64,000 bases of DNA from Tanypteryx hageni (lineage: Eukaryota > Arthropoda > Insecta > Odonata > Petaluridae). The stretch is from the NCBI GenBank assembly GCA_028673005.1, contig CM054114.1:123037307-123101306 (forward strand), read 5' to 3'. The notes beneath the pieces were generated by a model that saw nothing but the letters and a program-made list of their open reading frames with translations, searched no databases and was not told the origin of the DNA. Below are positions 22,126-34,300 of this stretch, piece after piece. Both the position numbers and the translations under genes were made by a program. The stretch's first letter is position 1, and each line of letters begins with the position of its first letter.

Positions 22126-23290
22126 GCCTATACCTCGCTTTTCACGGTGCGCCGAAAAAGATCGCGTAAAGCAAAACCGTGCAAAGTGGGATGGGTTTCG
22201 CTATAAGAATACTTTAGGTTGGATTTGAGCGCGTATTGAGATCAACGTACAACAATTTACCTAGATCAGGAATGGCAAACAGATGACACGTGTGCCACAT
22301 CTGGCACGCGATATATTACCTGCACGCTAAAACATTGCCATCATGAAGTAAATTTTATAAACGTCATATTATTTTTTCGGATATTGAATTTCTGGTATTA
22401 GCCATCTGAACTAGAATATGTGCACATCACACGGTGTTCTCGGACAGTATTTGATATATATCGTACAATGTAGTTTAAAAGAAGTCTTTTATTAACCACC
22501 TTTTTGGTTTCAGCCGACCAGAGATCAGGTAAAATCTTGATAACAACAGACGGACGTGAATATAGTATGGGTAGGAAATTGCATCCCTATACTGAAATTT
22601 GGTTTTGGAATTCCGCATTTAATTATAACAGGTGGATGACTACAATAATCAGTGTTATTAATAAGCAGCATCTACAGCAATTCTGAAACCATCTCCTTCA
22701 CGTCTCACTTCAAAGAAAATCCTTCAAAAATGATTTTAAAAAAGTTCAAACAAATAAATACCTACGTAATACAATATTTTAACTCGCGTATTTTTTTAAT
22801 TTTATAGTTGTGTAATTTTTTTCCCTTTGGACATACGTCAGGTTGAAAATGAACAAACTTGTACGCTTTTACAATAAAATTTATACCAAATAAGTCTATA
22901 TTAATATAAGCATTGAGTATTTTTAATAGATAAATATATGGCACCCCTGAAACCATATAACAGAAATTTTACTTTTTTGGCACGCTAATGAAAACCAATT
23001 TGCCATACCTGAATTAGAATGTATTCAGAATTGCTTCCTTTATTCTTTATTATAGCCTCTGGATCGAACTGAAACATTTTAAGATCTTTAAAATGCATGT
23101 AAACCGTTTCTAAACGGCGTTAAATTGAAATTGACGGCCGTGCATTTCGAGGCAGCTCATTAAACAGAAAACCGTGTCAATCCGAAAACGCGTTAAGCGA
23201 AATCGTGCTAAACAGAAAACACGTAAAATGAAATAGTATGAAACTAAAAACGTGTAAGGCGAAACCGTGCAATTCGAGGGATGAGCCTAG
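22126..23290. mobile_element. pogo/Tc1-like MITE (CATCCCTCGAATTGCACGG family), copy 2, split by a hAT insertion
   Basis: The left part is TATACCTCGCTTTTCACGG and GCGTAAAGCAAAACCGTG. The right part has several GTAAGGCGAAACCGTG-like repeats and ends ACCGTGCAATTCGAGGGATG. Left and right ends are inverted relative to each other. The copy at 22267-23011 sits inside it. Confidence 0.5.
22267..23011. mobile_element. hAT-like non-autonomous element with CAGGWATGGCAAA ends
   Basis: It starts CAGGAATGGCAAAC and ends TTTGCCATACCTG, perfect inverted ends apart from one base. The flanks ACCTAGAT and AATTAGAA could be a decayed 8-bp target duplication. At 745 bp it has no transposase; the short frames inside are not recognisable. 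Confidence 0.65.
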
Positions 23291-23574
23291 GACGGTTTGG
23301 GACGCCTCAAAAAGGTGAACTGTTTAAAGCATTTTAGTTCCCTTTAACGGGAAAGATCACTCTGCCAGTAGTTATCAATGATGAAAAGTGAAATGAGGAG
23401 CAGCGGATTCTATCAACGTCATAAATGAACTGAAACGACGCGTGACAATTCTCCGAATTCACCAGGCTGCAAAAAACATACCTTTCGAGGAATTAACCCA
23501 AAACAAAAAACGAGAAGTTTTTACGACTCTTTACAAAAACTAAAGGAAAAAACTTCCGGATACGAAAAAGCCTG

Positions 23575-24290
23575 CCACGGTCCGAACAAATACTATACCC
23601 GAACTTCTTTAACTAGAATCTCGAGAGAAAACGGAGAAAATTCGATTTATAGAAATTTTGAGTAGCGAATCTTCGTTTTTAATGTACAACCGATAGGAAG
23701 CGGAAAAAAACCTTCACTTCGACCCATCGAAAGTTCCGAGATTCGAATGTATCGTTAAAAAGCGTCGATTAAAACTAGTGGCGGGCAACTTCTCTACGTG
23801 GCGGGCCGCATAGGCAGTTGTGACTTTTTCGGCGGGCCGCATTGCAAGTTGTTAATGCTTCGGCGGGCCGGATTGGACATAAAATTGGACGTTAATTAGA
23901 GATTTCGACATATAGTATCAGTGCAAATCAAGTCTAAATTATATTTTTAGGGTTAACATTTCAATATCAAGTGATTCATCGTCGTAATTTCAATGTATAT
24001 GATATGAATTTGTTAAATTTTACGGATCCCTTTTTTACTCATAACTTCGCGGGCTGCATAAAACGCTGTCAGGGGCCGCATGCGGCCCGCGGGTTGTAGG
24101 TTGCTCACCACTGACTTAAACGATGAACTCAAGTCTCGAAAAAAAGTAAAAAAATAGTTCCATTTATCGACGTTTCGAATGGCGAATCTCCCTTTTCAAC
24201 GTTTATCGATACGAAAGGGGGGAAAAACATCTACTTCGACCCATCGAAAGTTCGAGTTAACGAGATTCGACTGTAGCGTTGACTTTTAAA
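23575..24290. repeat. pogo-like decayed repeat interrupted by a hAT MITE
   Basis: ACTTCGACCCATCGAAAGTT occurs on both sides of the hAT element at 23776-24114 (near 23717 and 24236), with flanking GAGATTCGA. These are duplicated modules of a Tigger/pogo-like element whose ends read CAGTCGAATCTCG. Confidence 0.5.
23776..24114. mobile_element. hAT-like MITE (GGCGGGCCGCATTG family), copy 4
   Basis: It starts TAGTGGCGGGCAACTT and ends GTTGCTCACCACTGA. It is the best preserved copy, with three spaced GGCGGGCC modules at the left (23803, 23841, 23870) and GGGCCGCATGCGGCCCGCGG at the right. Confidence 0.75.
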
Positions 24291-26282
24291 CGGCAAACTT
24301 AAACAGTCGATTTAGGATGGACGTCGTCGAGCCTCGAGTTGAATGAGCTTTAAACCAGTCTCGTTATTGGAAAATCCGACCGAATCTTACTTTCGACGAC
24401 GACATAAACAACGCCGAAGGATGCGTATTAATACATCCACGGTTACGCTCGCTGTCGAGGGATGCCTCCGATACCCGGAATACAATAAGCGTTGCTAGGA
24501 AAAGCGAGGCTCATTCACGACGCCCTCGCAGTGCGATCAATGGAACGCAGGGAAGTCTAGGTCGATCTGTCGAGAGCCTAATTAAAATCGAACGGCGGCC
24601 ACTTTCATTAACCTGTACGGAGAATTCCACAAATAGCTCGGCACGTCGGAGTTTCGGATTTCCTTTTTCGATAAAATAGCGCAGAGATCGAGCTTCGATA
24701 TTTGTTTTTATTTCCCCGACAAAAATTTTCGTTTCGTATAATACTCAGAATTCAACTTTCCTATTCGATAGAATATTAAAGGCGAACCGTTAAAGTGAAT
24801 AGATGATTTTCAATTTATTCTCGCGAGGTAATCAACGAGTACTAGATTGCAATAATGTAACGAACGTAGTCAAACCGGGTAGGTCGCATCGAAATGACTT
24901 CTTGCTTTAAATATGCGCTTTAAAAATGCCAATAAATTTCGCCAAGGTGTTTTCATTAGTTTCATGCGGAATCGCGCGAGGGCAATTAATTGAAAACTGT
25001 AAAAAAATCAAACAATTAAAGTTACTCCTTAATTATATTTTCAGTATGACAACGAGCAGTCACAACCTTAAGCGGACGTCATATTTTGACACGATAAAAC
25101 ATCTCGGCCGCCACATAAGAAAAAGAAACGGGAAAAGTTACGAAAAATAGCGCGAAGCTTTAAAACATTAATCATAAATTTCTCTAGCAAAAATGAAAAG
25201 GGGAAATAGAAATTTCGATTTGAAAAATCAAATGCGGAAATTTCACACTTTTAGAACACGGAAAATAAACTGTTTGATGCACCCGAGTCGAGAAAATCAT
25301 AGGTCCTCGAAATCCTTCTTAGAAAAATCGACACATTCATTTAAAGCCGTCGACCCTTAGATTATATGAACATAACCAAGGAATTTCAGCGAAGCCAAAA
25401 TTTCGTCACTTCTTACCACGAGTGAAAAAAATTAAGGGGGGAAACTCCAAGAGTCCAAAGAAAAACGCGACGGTAAACTCAAAAAAAAAAACGCAAACCT
25501 CTGAACTGTGAGGACAGGAAGACACACATCAATGTTTACATACCGTATATTACACGGGGCGGATTACTTTATTTCAACCCTTTTTAAAACGTGCCCCAAG
25601 GAGCAAATGGAACGGCAAGCCGATCTATTCCGCTCGAGCGAAACAAAACCTAGATGGTGGCAACTGCCGAAATTGCACTCGCGGAGCGAAACGGTGAAAA
25701 GTTTCCAAGTTTTTGGAGGGAGGGGGTGGGAGAAATAAACTTTCCCCATTATGCATGAATACACAGGTAGGGTCTGAAGAGGGACGTGGAGGGGAGTAGC
25801 GTGGGGAACCGCAGGAAACAAGAGAGAAACGAAAATAAAAAAATATCGGTCACACGCTCGCTTCCTGGTATAGATTTAAAAAAAGAGAATCGTTGCCGAG
25901 GAGATTCTGCGCGCGGATGGCGATACAGATGAATCCGAGTATTTGCGGTTGTCATTAGAAAAGCGACGTCGATTCTTAAAAAGGCTTTACGTTACGCGTC
26001 AAGGGGATACACTCGTAATTTTTGTCCATAAGGGTTACATTGAAACGATTACGCTTAAGAACGACGCGGAATATTTGAGGTCAGAAAGTATTTCCGAGGG
26101 AAATAAATAACTTGAAAAAAACACAGCAAGATGTAAAATCGGATTAACTTCAATCGGAAACAGATGAATTTGTTCATGAAAAATATCAACATATTGAGAG
26201 CGAATTCGGAACGATTGGGAAAAAATCGCAATTTTTGTGTATGTCAAAAATAAATGTCCAGGAACCATTGACTTAATTTATG
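24291..26282. other. no recognisable gene
   Basis: CpG-rich unique-looking DNA. Short frames at 24926-25150, 25508-25738 and 25564-25821 lack family resemblance. Confidence 0.4.
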
Positions 26283-26426
26283 CAGTAAAATCTCCTTAAT
26301 CTTCTCTAAGTATAACCTGAGCGAAAACGTCGATTTAATGACCTTAATATAACACCCCGTTTACTGTAAACCTCACTATAACAAAACAACAATTTAATTA
26401 AGCTCGTACTATCAAGGTTATACTGT
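26283..26426. mobile_element. pogo/Tc1-like MITE, CAGTRWAAYCT ends
   Basis: The left end CAGTAAAATCTCCTTAA and the inverted right end CAGTATAACCTTGATAGT match, next to TA on the right. It is 144 bp and non-coding, related to 13233-13532. Confidence 0.5.
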
Positions 26427-26782
26427 AAGCATTTGTCATCCCAGTTGAATTTAAGTGCTTGATTCAGGACAACCTATTATATCGACGAAGGACGGTTGCT
26501 CTCAAAACAGCCAACCACACGTTCTGATAACCCTACTTAGTTCAAATACGGAGAAAACTGAAAAATCCCAAGCGTTACCCCACGCATGAGATTAACCACA
26601 ACTTGCACACCCGATCTGGAAACCAAATATACACGCCGCGTTTCAGTTGCATTCACCAAAAACTCTCAAAACGTGGTCGACGGAGAAAATTATTCGCTTT
26701 CGTAAACTTCCACGCATAAACTTTCGCGATAAACCTGACCACGTACAACAATCGACACCGACGTGACGACGAATCCCCTCCA

Positions 26783-27050
26783 ATCAGGAGCGGACCTAGT
26801 TGCATAGCTTGGGGGGGGGGGGGGGGGAGGGATAATAAGAAAACAAATATATTTACTGACACCTATTTATGAAAAATAATACCGTCTCATTATAAATTAA
26901 TATACAGTGTATATTATACATTGCTTATAAATTTGCAAAATATTTCTAGGCTGTCTATAATATAAAATAAATTAATTGAAATAATATTTTAATAAAGATT
27001 GACCATTTCCCTTTGGGAGGTTATTTTCCAAGCCTTTGAATCCGCCATTG
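26783..27050. mobile_element. MITE-like element with GGCGGAYY ends and a G17 run
   Basis: CAGGAGCGGACCTAGTTG on the left corresponds to the inverted right end CAATGGCGGATTCAAAGG. A run of 17 G occupies 26811-26827. Similar GCGGAT plus G-run ends are seen near 12350 and 28655. Confidence 0.4.
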
Positions 27051-28154
27051 ACTCCAATCCTCTCGAACGTAAGGAGCGTCTTAATCTTTTGGGGATCCGT
27101 TCGAGGAATAAAAAACGACAATCGCCACGCGAGTGAAATGATTGTCAGAGTTGAGGCACGCCACCGATGGAAAAGACACGGCGCGGTGTTTGTTAATCGT
27201 CCGCGTTGGAAATTTTAAAACCGCAACGCGCAAGATATGCCGATTCAGCGCTTCGAAGCGACACTCGGGCGAACCTTATGGAGCTTTGCGAGGGGTTCAC
27301 GTGATCGAACCACTTCCCAATCGTAGAAAAAAATAAATAAACAGGTTTTGATCGCCTATTATAAATTAATAGTACCGCGGCGTCGACGTAAACTGACCCC
27401 TCCCCACCTCTACGGGAACCTGGTCGTTTATGGAGGACGGCTTTCCTCTCCCGCCACACCCCACCCCTGCAACCCGACGCGGCCGAATTATTGACGCAAG
27501 CTGAACCAAATCTTAACGTTCGACCACCCCGTCAATCGATGACGCCCGTGGCGACACAAAATAAAACAAATCGGTACAATATATACTGCACAAACTTCCT
27601 CGTACGCTACGTATGCATCTGGTCTCACTACACTACTTCCAATCGGGAATCAGCTCTTCCTGCTAAAAAAAAACAACAAAGCCGCGGATAACGTTTTGTG
27701 CACGTAATTGGTATTAATATATTATGTAAAACTCAAACTTGATAAACAGTTATACCATATATAAATATAAAGTCTTTGCAGAATGAAGGCACATAGGCGC
27801 TGAAGTATTGCTGCTAGACCAAGATCGTGAGAGAACGGGAGAGCTGGGTGGTAGCTGGGCGTAAAAATCTATATATTTTAATGTCGTCTGATATTATATA
27901 GTTATTTTCTGAGAAATATGGTCTATGCAATATTATGTATGACGAAAAGCTCTATAACTGAGTGAATTTAATTCAAAATCTTTAGAGCCGATGTTGAATA
28001 AATCGACATTTTTGTGAAAATCAACAAGAATGAATTACCCTTCATTGTTGAGCTATACCGTTCATCTCTTCATAGCTTCTATTCTGGATAATGCTATGCC
28101 TAAATATGAAATATCATTCGATTTCGCTGAACCGTCTAGGCGCCAGCGCCACTC
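27051..28154. other. no recognisable gene
   Basis: Short overlapping frames only; no family resemblance. Confidence 0.4.
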
Positions 28155-28286
28155 ACAGACAGACGGCATGACGAAAACCACTTTTTTATACCCATGGACA
28201 CCTATAGCGTGTATTCCCGTAAAAAATCTCGAATTTTTCGCGACTACAATACTTTCTCTATATACTACGCATATGAGCAAGTAAAA
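28155..28286 (+). repeat. family A repeat, 3' fragment
   Basis: ACAGACAGACGGCATGACG leads into GTGTATTCCCGTAAAAAAT and CAATACTTTCTCTATA. The fragment ends ACTACGCATATGAGCAAGTA, matching the right end of 19709-20415. Confidence 0.5.
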
Positions 28287-28748
28287 AACCGGAATCACAG
28301 CCGACGTGGAAGAATCTTCATATGCACGACGTTCGAGAGAGCATCGGATGACAATAACTCGAGGAAGATTAGATAGGAAGGCCACATCTATGGAATCTCA
28401 TGGTTTCCGAGAATAATAATATGGTTTCTAGGCAGATGATTTCGAGGGGAAAAATGTCGCCGAGCATCTCTCGCTGTCGTGAGTTACGGCGCGATTTTTT
28501 TTACCGAACATCTCTCGTAAAACATGCTGGAGCGGGCTCGACGACATGTTTTTTATACCGTGTCCAGGAATTCGCAATATATTATCATTTACTCCTTAGC
28601 ACATTTAGATATTTAAAGTGAAAATACATCGAATCGCACAAACAGCCCCCAGGCAATGGCGGATACAAAGGGGAGGGGTGTAATAGGGTAATTACCCCCA
28701 CTAAGGGAGATTATCAATCTTCATTAAAAATTATCTCAATTAATTTCT

Positions 28749-28750
28749 TT

Positions 28751-28801
<51 letters not shown>
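28749..28801. repeat. (TA)n microsatellite
   Basis: An almost perfect TA dinucleotide run of about 50 bp. Confidence 0.95.
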
Positions 28802-28803
<2 letters not shown>

Positions 28804-28822
28804 TTGTAAGTATTCTTGAAAT

Positions 28823-28912
28823 AATGTAAATAAAAAAGAATTTTGTAAATTTCCACTAAACAAATATATTCCGACCGGTTTCGTCTGTTTCGTCACGTTT
28901 TTACTTACATTA
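28823..28912 (-). repeat. hammerhead-like repeat, core-mutated copy (D)
   Basis: The minus strand has CGAAACCGGTC (28883-28873) and arms AATGTAARTAAAAA on both sides, but CTGATGA is changed to GTGACGA. The adjoining TCTTCCCACAAAGTTGAGCC (28920-28939) is shared with the flank of copy 44818-44927. Confidence 0.45.
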
Positions 28913-29351
28913 TTACGCAATCTTCCCACAAAGTTGAGCCTTCCCAAGTGGAATATGTTATTCTAGAAATATTTTGCAAATATCTAAGCAGTGTAATTAA
29001 TACACGCTATATATTTATTGTAATAAAACTATTATTTTGCATAAATATTTGTCAGTGAATATACTTGCCATCTCATTGCCCCCCCTTAAGCAATGTACCT
29101 ACATCTGCTCCCAGATGATGATATCCACCGTACGCGCTGCTTAAACTTCCTGAAAATTTTAAAACACATAATTCCACGTATTTCGCAGGTGGATATTTTT
29201 GGGAGCTGTTGAATATTAAATAATAATTAAAAAATCGCCTGTAGGTTTGGGGTGGGGAACACATCAATATGACGAAAAAAGGGCCCTAATTTGAAATTGT
29301 CCAACACAAGCTTGTATCAAGTAAATAACACTCACTCAAACGCCGACGGGA
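28913..29351. other. no gene; flank shared with 44.93 kb
   Basis: CCCACAAAGTTGAGCCTTCC and CAAGTGGAATATG match 44937-44968. Nothing else was recognised. Confidence 0.4.
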
Positions 29352-29415
29352 TGAGAAACATTTTCGGCGTTTCCATATGGTAAGCACCCATCCTCAATGA
29401 CGATTCGCCGACATA
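29352..29415 (+). repeat. 85-bp dispersed repeat, copy 4 (worn)
   Basis: CCATATGGTAAGCACCCATC and CTCAATGACGATTCGCCGAC match the 3' half of the consensus. Confidence 0.4.
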
Positions 29416-30499
29416 CGAACGGAGTTTACGGTTAACAGTTTCGCAATCGCATTCATAACAATTTTTCATTCTCGTCAAAACGATTCCGTCTCGGGGGAGA
29501 CTGCCGCTACGAATCAGACGAAAGTTCGTCCGTGTGCGAATCAGGCATATCCTTCTGACGTCCGCGGTTTTTCGTCGGTTATTATCGAGCGCTTGCAACG
29601 GGAGAAGTGCGGCGGTGCCGTCGCAAGAGGTGCAATACGCCGAGAATGGAGACCGAATTTTAGACCACTTTCCTACGCACTGCGATAATAACCCTTGGGA
29701 GAAGGGGAGCGACATCTAGAAATGACACTTTCGCATACGGTCTAGCAAAGGATCTGCGCGCATAACTCGAAACGATATCAAAAACGTTTGAGGAATTATG
29801 TTCACGTCGAGAACAAGTTTCATATTATGAAGTCTATGGATCTTCGTGAGGTATTAAAAGAATCTATCTTCGAAGGAGACACCACTAAGGGCTGCCGATT
29901 CAACCGGCTGATTGTTTTTTCGCAAGCTGGAACGACGCGCGTAATGGCACATGCGTCACCGTCAAACAAAAAACGCCGAATTCTACGCTGCACCCACGCA
30001 ATGGATTACTCCGATTCCGCCCACCGCGAGGCGAAAGGAAAACAAATGAGCATAGTTATGGTGGACGCAAAGGAATGCAGAGCGAGTAGCGGTTGCCATG
30101 CCTTCACGGTTCCATTTGGACGACGGTTCGAGCGGTGGCGGGAGGTACAAATGGGATGCCTATTTTTTCCACCATAGATGCATTCTTATCCTTTCTTCCA
30201 CCACAGAAAACTGTCATAACGATCTCCATCATATACATTATTTGAATTCAAAGCAAATTGTTGATGAGATCTTCGTTGGCGAGATTTCAGATTAATATCG
30301 ACTTGCTGGGATTCTTCAATTTTTTAAGTAAAAGACCAGCTACCGATAATAATGTTTGGAAAAGCGTACACACACACCAGATTAAAGCCTAATGTTGATT
30401 GACAGTAATTCAATAATACAGTAGCCTTAAACGTTTGGGATCATAATACTGGAATTTGGGGAAAAAATCTATTGTCCTCAGCCGTAAGACAGTTCTTTT
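29416..30499. other. no recognisable gene; composition boundary at about 30.3 kb
   Basis: Frames at 29332-29715 (minus) and 29788-30177 (plus) have no family resemblance. CpG density falls sharply near 30.3 kb. Confidence 0.4.
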
Positions 30500-30590
30500 A
30501 CAGAATCGGTAATAGGTGAATCACCACTGAAAACTGTTACTTTTTAGCCAAAATGCACACCTGGTTTTTCCTACACTATTTTGACTTGGG
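30500..30590 (-). repeat. 85-bp dispersed repeat, copy 5 (CpG-decayed)
   Basis: On the minus strand GTGCATTTTGGCTAAAAAG is followed by TCAGTGGTGATTCACC. The CpG-rich copy has AGCGGTGATTCGCC here. Confidence 0.5.
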
Positions 30591-31261
30591 GAGTTAGCTT
30601 GATCATCAGTTGGTTTCCAGCCAAAGGCTGATCTTGATGTTACATTACTGAACATAATGCCCAATACATTAAATTGTTTCATAATAAAGATTAGTAAGAT
30701 CACTAATAGCTGCATATTGTTGGGCAAGACAGGTGAACATCACTTCTCATAAATGGCAAATACCACAGAATAATAAAATGCATGTGATCAGTGAAACTTG
30801 AAAGCTACTGTATGAAAACTGCAGAAAATAATCAATAACATGAAGACAAAATCCATCGTTTTCCGCAATAGGGTTTTGAAATTTGGCTTAATAGCATATT
30901 GCACATTCGGGTATTTAAATTGAAAAATACTAATAATTCCACCAGAATACCTATCCGAATACATACTTACTGGCTTTTCTTCCTATTTATCTTTAAATGC
31001 AGAGAATGCCAAAGCTAAATTTCCAAAGATCACATCTAGTGTGAAGCAATAATGGTCGGGGAAAATCCAAGATTTTTGTTATAGACAGATAAAAAATTAT
31101 GAATGTGACAGGACCAAACATTCCAAAAATGAATTGTCATGTTTACCTTATTGCTGGAATCAAATAAATTATAAAGATAACTGCAGTAGCCATGAAATGG
31201 GTGGAAAAACCTAATAAACATTTTGTCTACAAACCAGATATTCTCATTGTTGAATTGCTGT

Positions 31262-31328
31262 TTCTAAACGAAGAATCCATTCTCAACAATGAGGACAGCT
31301 GCTTTGTAACCGAAAAGGACATCTGGTT
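31262..31328 (-). repeat. 85-bp dispersed repeat, copy 6 (CpG-decayed)
   Basis: On the minus strand GGTTACAAAGCAGCTGTCCT is followed by CATTGTTGAGAATGGATTC. It is also bounded by inverted AACCAGAT/ATCTGGTT (31233 and 31321). Confidence 0.45.
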
Positions 31329-34300
31329 ACTATAACCATAATATATTTAATGGAGTTATTTCTATAATCATGTGGTCAAAAAAGATTCGAGAAGCTGTAA
31401 AATCCCTTTCATTAATATACATATGAATTTGTAACAATGAAATAAAGATAAACAATTTATAGCAACCTATTTAATGATTACAGACCCATGCAATGCATCA
31501 ACTTTCAATTATGTTTTTAAAACGCTAGTAGTGAGTAGAAACCACTTAATTATGAATTATTTTAATTTTAATGATTGAAAAATACCCTTATCATTTATGT
31601 CATTACTTAAAACATAAAAACAGCTAAAGTGCTTTTAAGTTATGAATACTCAAGTAAGAATTAATTATGCAGGGACTTAAAAAAGTGTAACAATTAATGC
31701 ATGAATGGCCATGAGAAATTGACAAATAACTTTTTCAGAACTGCCTTATTAAAATGATCCCACAGCACAAGGTATATTCAGTAGGTTTCAAAAATATTCC
31801 ATTTGGTTTTGGTGCATTGCAAAGACTATAAACCAATGAGATTCCTTTTATATTGCCTTCCTTGAGGATATGTTTCAAATGATTTTTATTGACATCATCA
31901 ACATATTTTGTAATAATTGCATGAGCTGAGTTAAGAAATGGAAATAACTAGTCCAAGGAAGGCTTATACAGATAAAATAGGATCTAAAAACATGTAGACT
32001 CATGTCATTCAACTTTCCAAGCAATTGGAGCTCAAAAACAAATTTGGATAAAGAAAATACAAGAAACTACATTTCAATTAGAATGCAATTTTGAAAAAAT
32101 TTTTATGGATTGTAAAACATTTTCAACATACCTGAAAACAATTCTTTGCATTCCCTAGATTCATCTACATGAGCAATGAAAAGTACTGTAAGCAAAAGAG
32201 TTCAACTAATTATCTTTGTAGCTTAATAAAGCATTTAGACCGTATCAGTTATCATTTGAAATAGATTTCATTATATTGCAAAACATCTCTAAAGACATAT
32301 CAAGGGATTGTCTTAAATTGAAATATAAAAACAACACATTTCTGCTACTGCATGACCACTTGCACTTAATTAGAATAACAGACGAATATGCGTATGTATT
32401 AAGGAAGCAAATACCAGAAGAGAAAAGCATCTATTCTAAAACTCAACAGAACGATTAACTTATAACAACAAATTTTAACATTATTTAGCTAAGGTATAAT
32501 TCATTAAAATGCAATTAAACTATAGCAAAATAGACTCCAAAAATTTAGAACAATTATAAAATCAATATGAACTTTGTGCACTATCTATTTAAAATAACAA
32601 ATCAAAATACATAAGTTAATAATATCTTAAAAACATTTCACTATGCCCTATTAAAGCTCAATAGAATTTATTCAAGTTATGTATCCCTCATAACACAACT
32701 TTAATCAAAATATAATTAATTAACGTAACCTTACATTGAATTATGTGCTTAGATGAGTAAGTTAATAAAGGGACCAGACTGACTATTAACTGTAGCTATT
32801 TGTTGTATATTTGCAAAGGCCAAGAAAAAGATAAAACAAAACTTTTTTAAGTAATGAAATGCATTCAAAAATATCAAATTATCACACATAATGAATTAAG
32901 GGATGAAGAACAAATACACCTATTAATATATTAGTGAGAAACTAGAATTCCAAAAAAGGAAAGTAAATTGTTGTGTAAAGGTTATAAACATGGCTGGATA
33001 GAGCAGTGGGTATAAATCAAAAGTGTTAATGCTGTAATTATGTCTAGAGTTCTACATTCAATAAATTTAAAAAGTATACATAAGATGCATTTCGTCCTCA
33101 GCACCTGACATTCTGAATTTACCTTTCTAATTCGCAAGAAATTTACACGTGAATGACAATACAAAACCTGAAATTGAGTAAAGAGCATATGAAAGAAGTA
33201 TGAATGACGAATGTCCTTTTTTGTTTCATCAGAGTGGTAATACCTTGGTTATTAATAATGAAAAGCGTATAAAAATAAAGAAAAAGTTGCTGTTAAGTTT
33301 TCGAGAAATGTGATTCAAACAAAAAACCTTAGGCTTGATAACAGAAATGTTCAAGAATGTTACAAATAAACAATATTTCATCTTGGGAAAATACAGGAAA
33401 TGTCGTTATTTAATATGTATTTATGCTTTGACAATATAAACATGGCAAGAATTATAATAAAAGAACATCAGAAACGTTAAAAAAATCCTTCTATCAAAAA
33501 GTGAGATGTACTCTTCATAGGTAGAATTGACTTAATAGAGCAAACTATGATTATGTAGAAACATAGAGGACATATATCTGAGCAATCAATATCGAACTTT
33601 CATTCACCGAAATAGTTAATTTTCATGCTTTCGCTATATTTCACTAGACTAACTAATCTGACAGTAATCAAAAATGAAATACAATAACACCATACATCAA
33701 AGATGAATTAAGTATCGTTATAAGAAATAAGGCAAGTATTTACAAACCAGAAATATTAAATCAATCAAATAAAACTTAAGAAAATTCTTAAGGTTAACGC
33801 CTATATATGCACGCAACATTTCGCCTGTGTTTCTGTAAGTTTAGAAACTCACTGATACTGAGTAATAAGCATTAAGTAAAAATGATACCTCACTAATCAA
33901 ACGTTTACGCCAGCATAATTAGTGAGTTTAATTTAAAAAGAAAGTTTCGTAAGGTGAAGTATAAAATGGAATATCCAGCCAGTATAACAAACAAGAACTA
34001 CCATCAATGCAAACGTAATGAGGAAATATATTTCACACAACACTGACCATAAAATCTTTAAGTTCTTCTTTACCAATTGTGCACAAAATAAGTAATACGA
34101 TACGAGTAAATTTGTCACATACTAAAAATAGGATCGAACAATTTCGCCCGATTAATGGCTATTCACGTTCTGCCACCGTTACTCTAAAACCATTTTAAAC
34201 ACAAAATTGATAAAAATCAATTGTAAAATACTATGAAATAATCTAGTAAAATGATTTCATTTGCATATTAACTGAGAAAAGAATGAATGCTGCATGGTAC

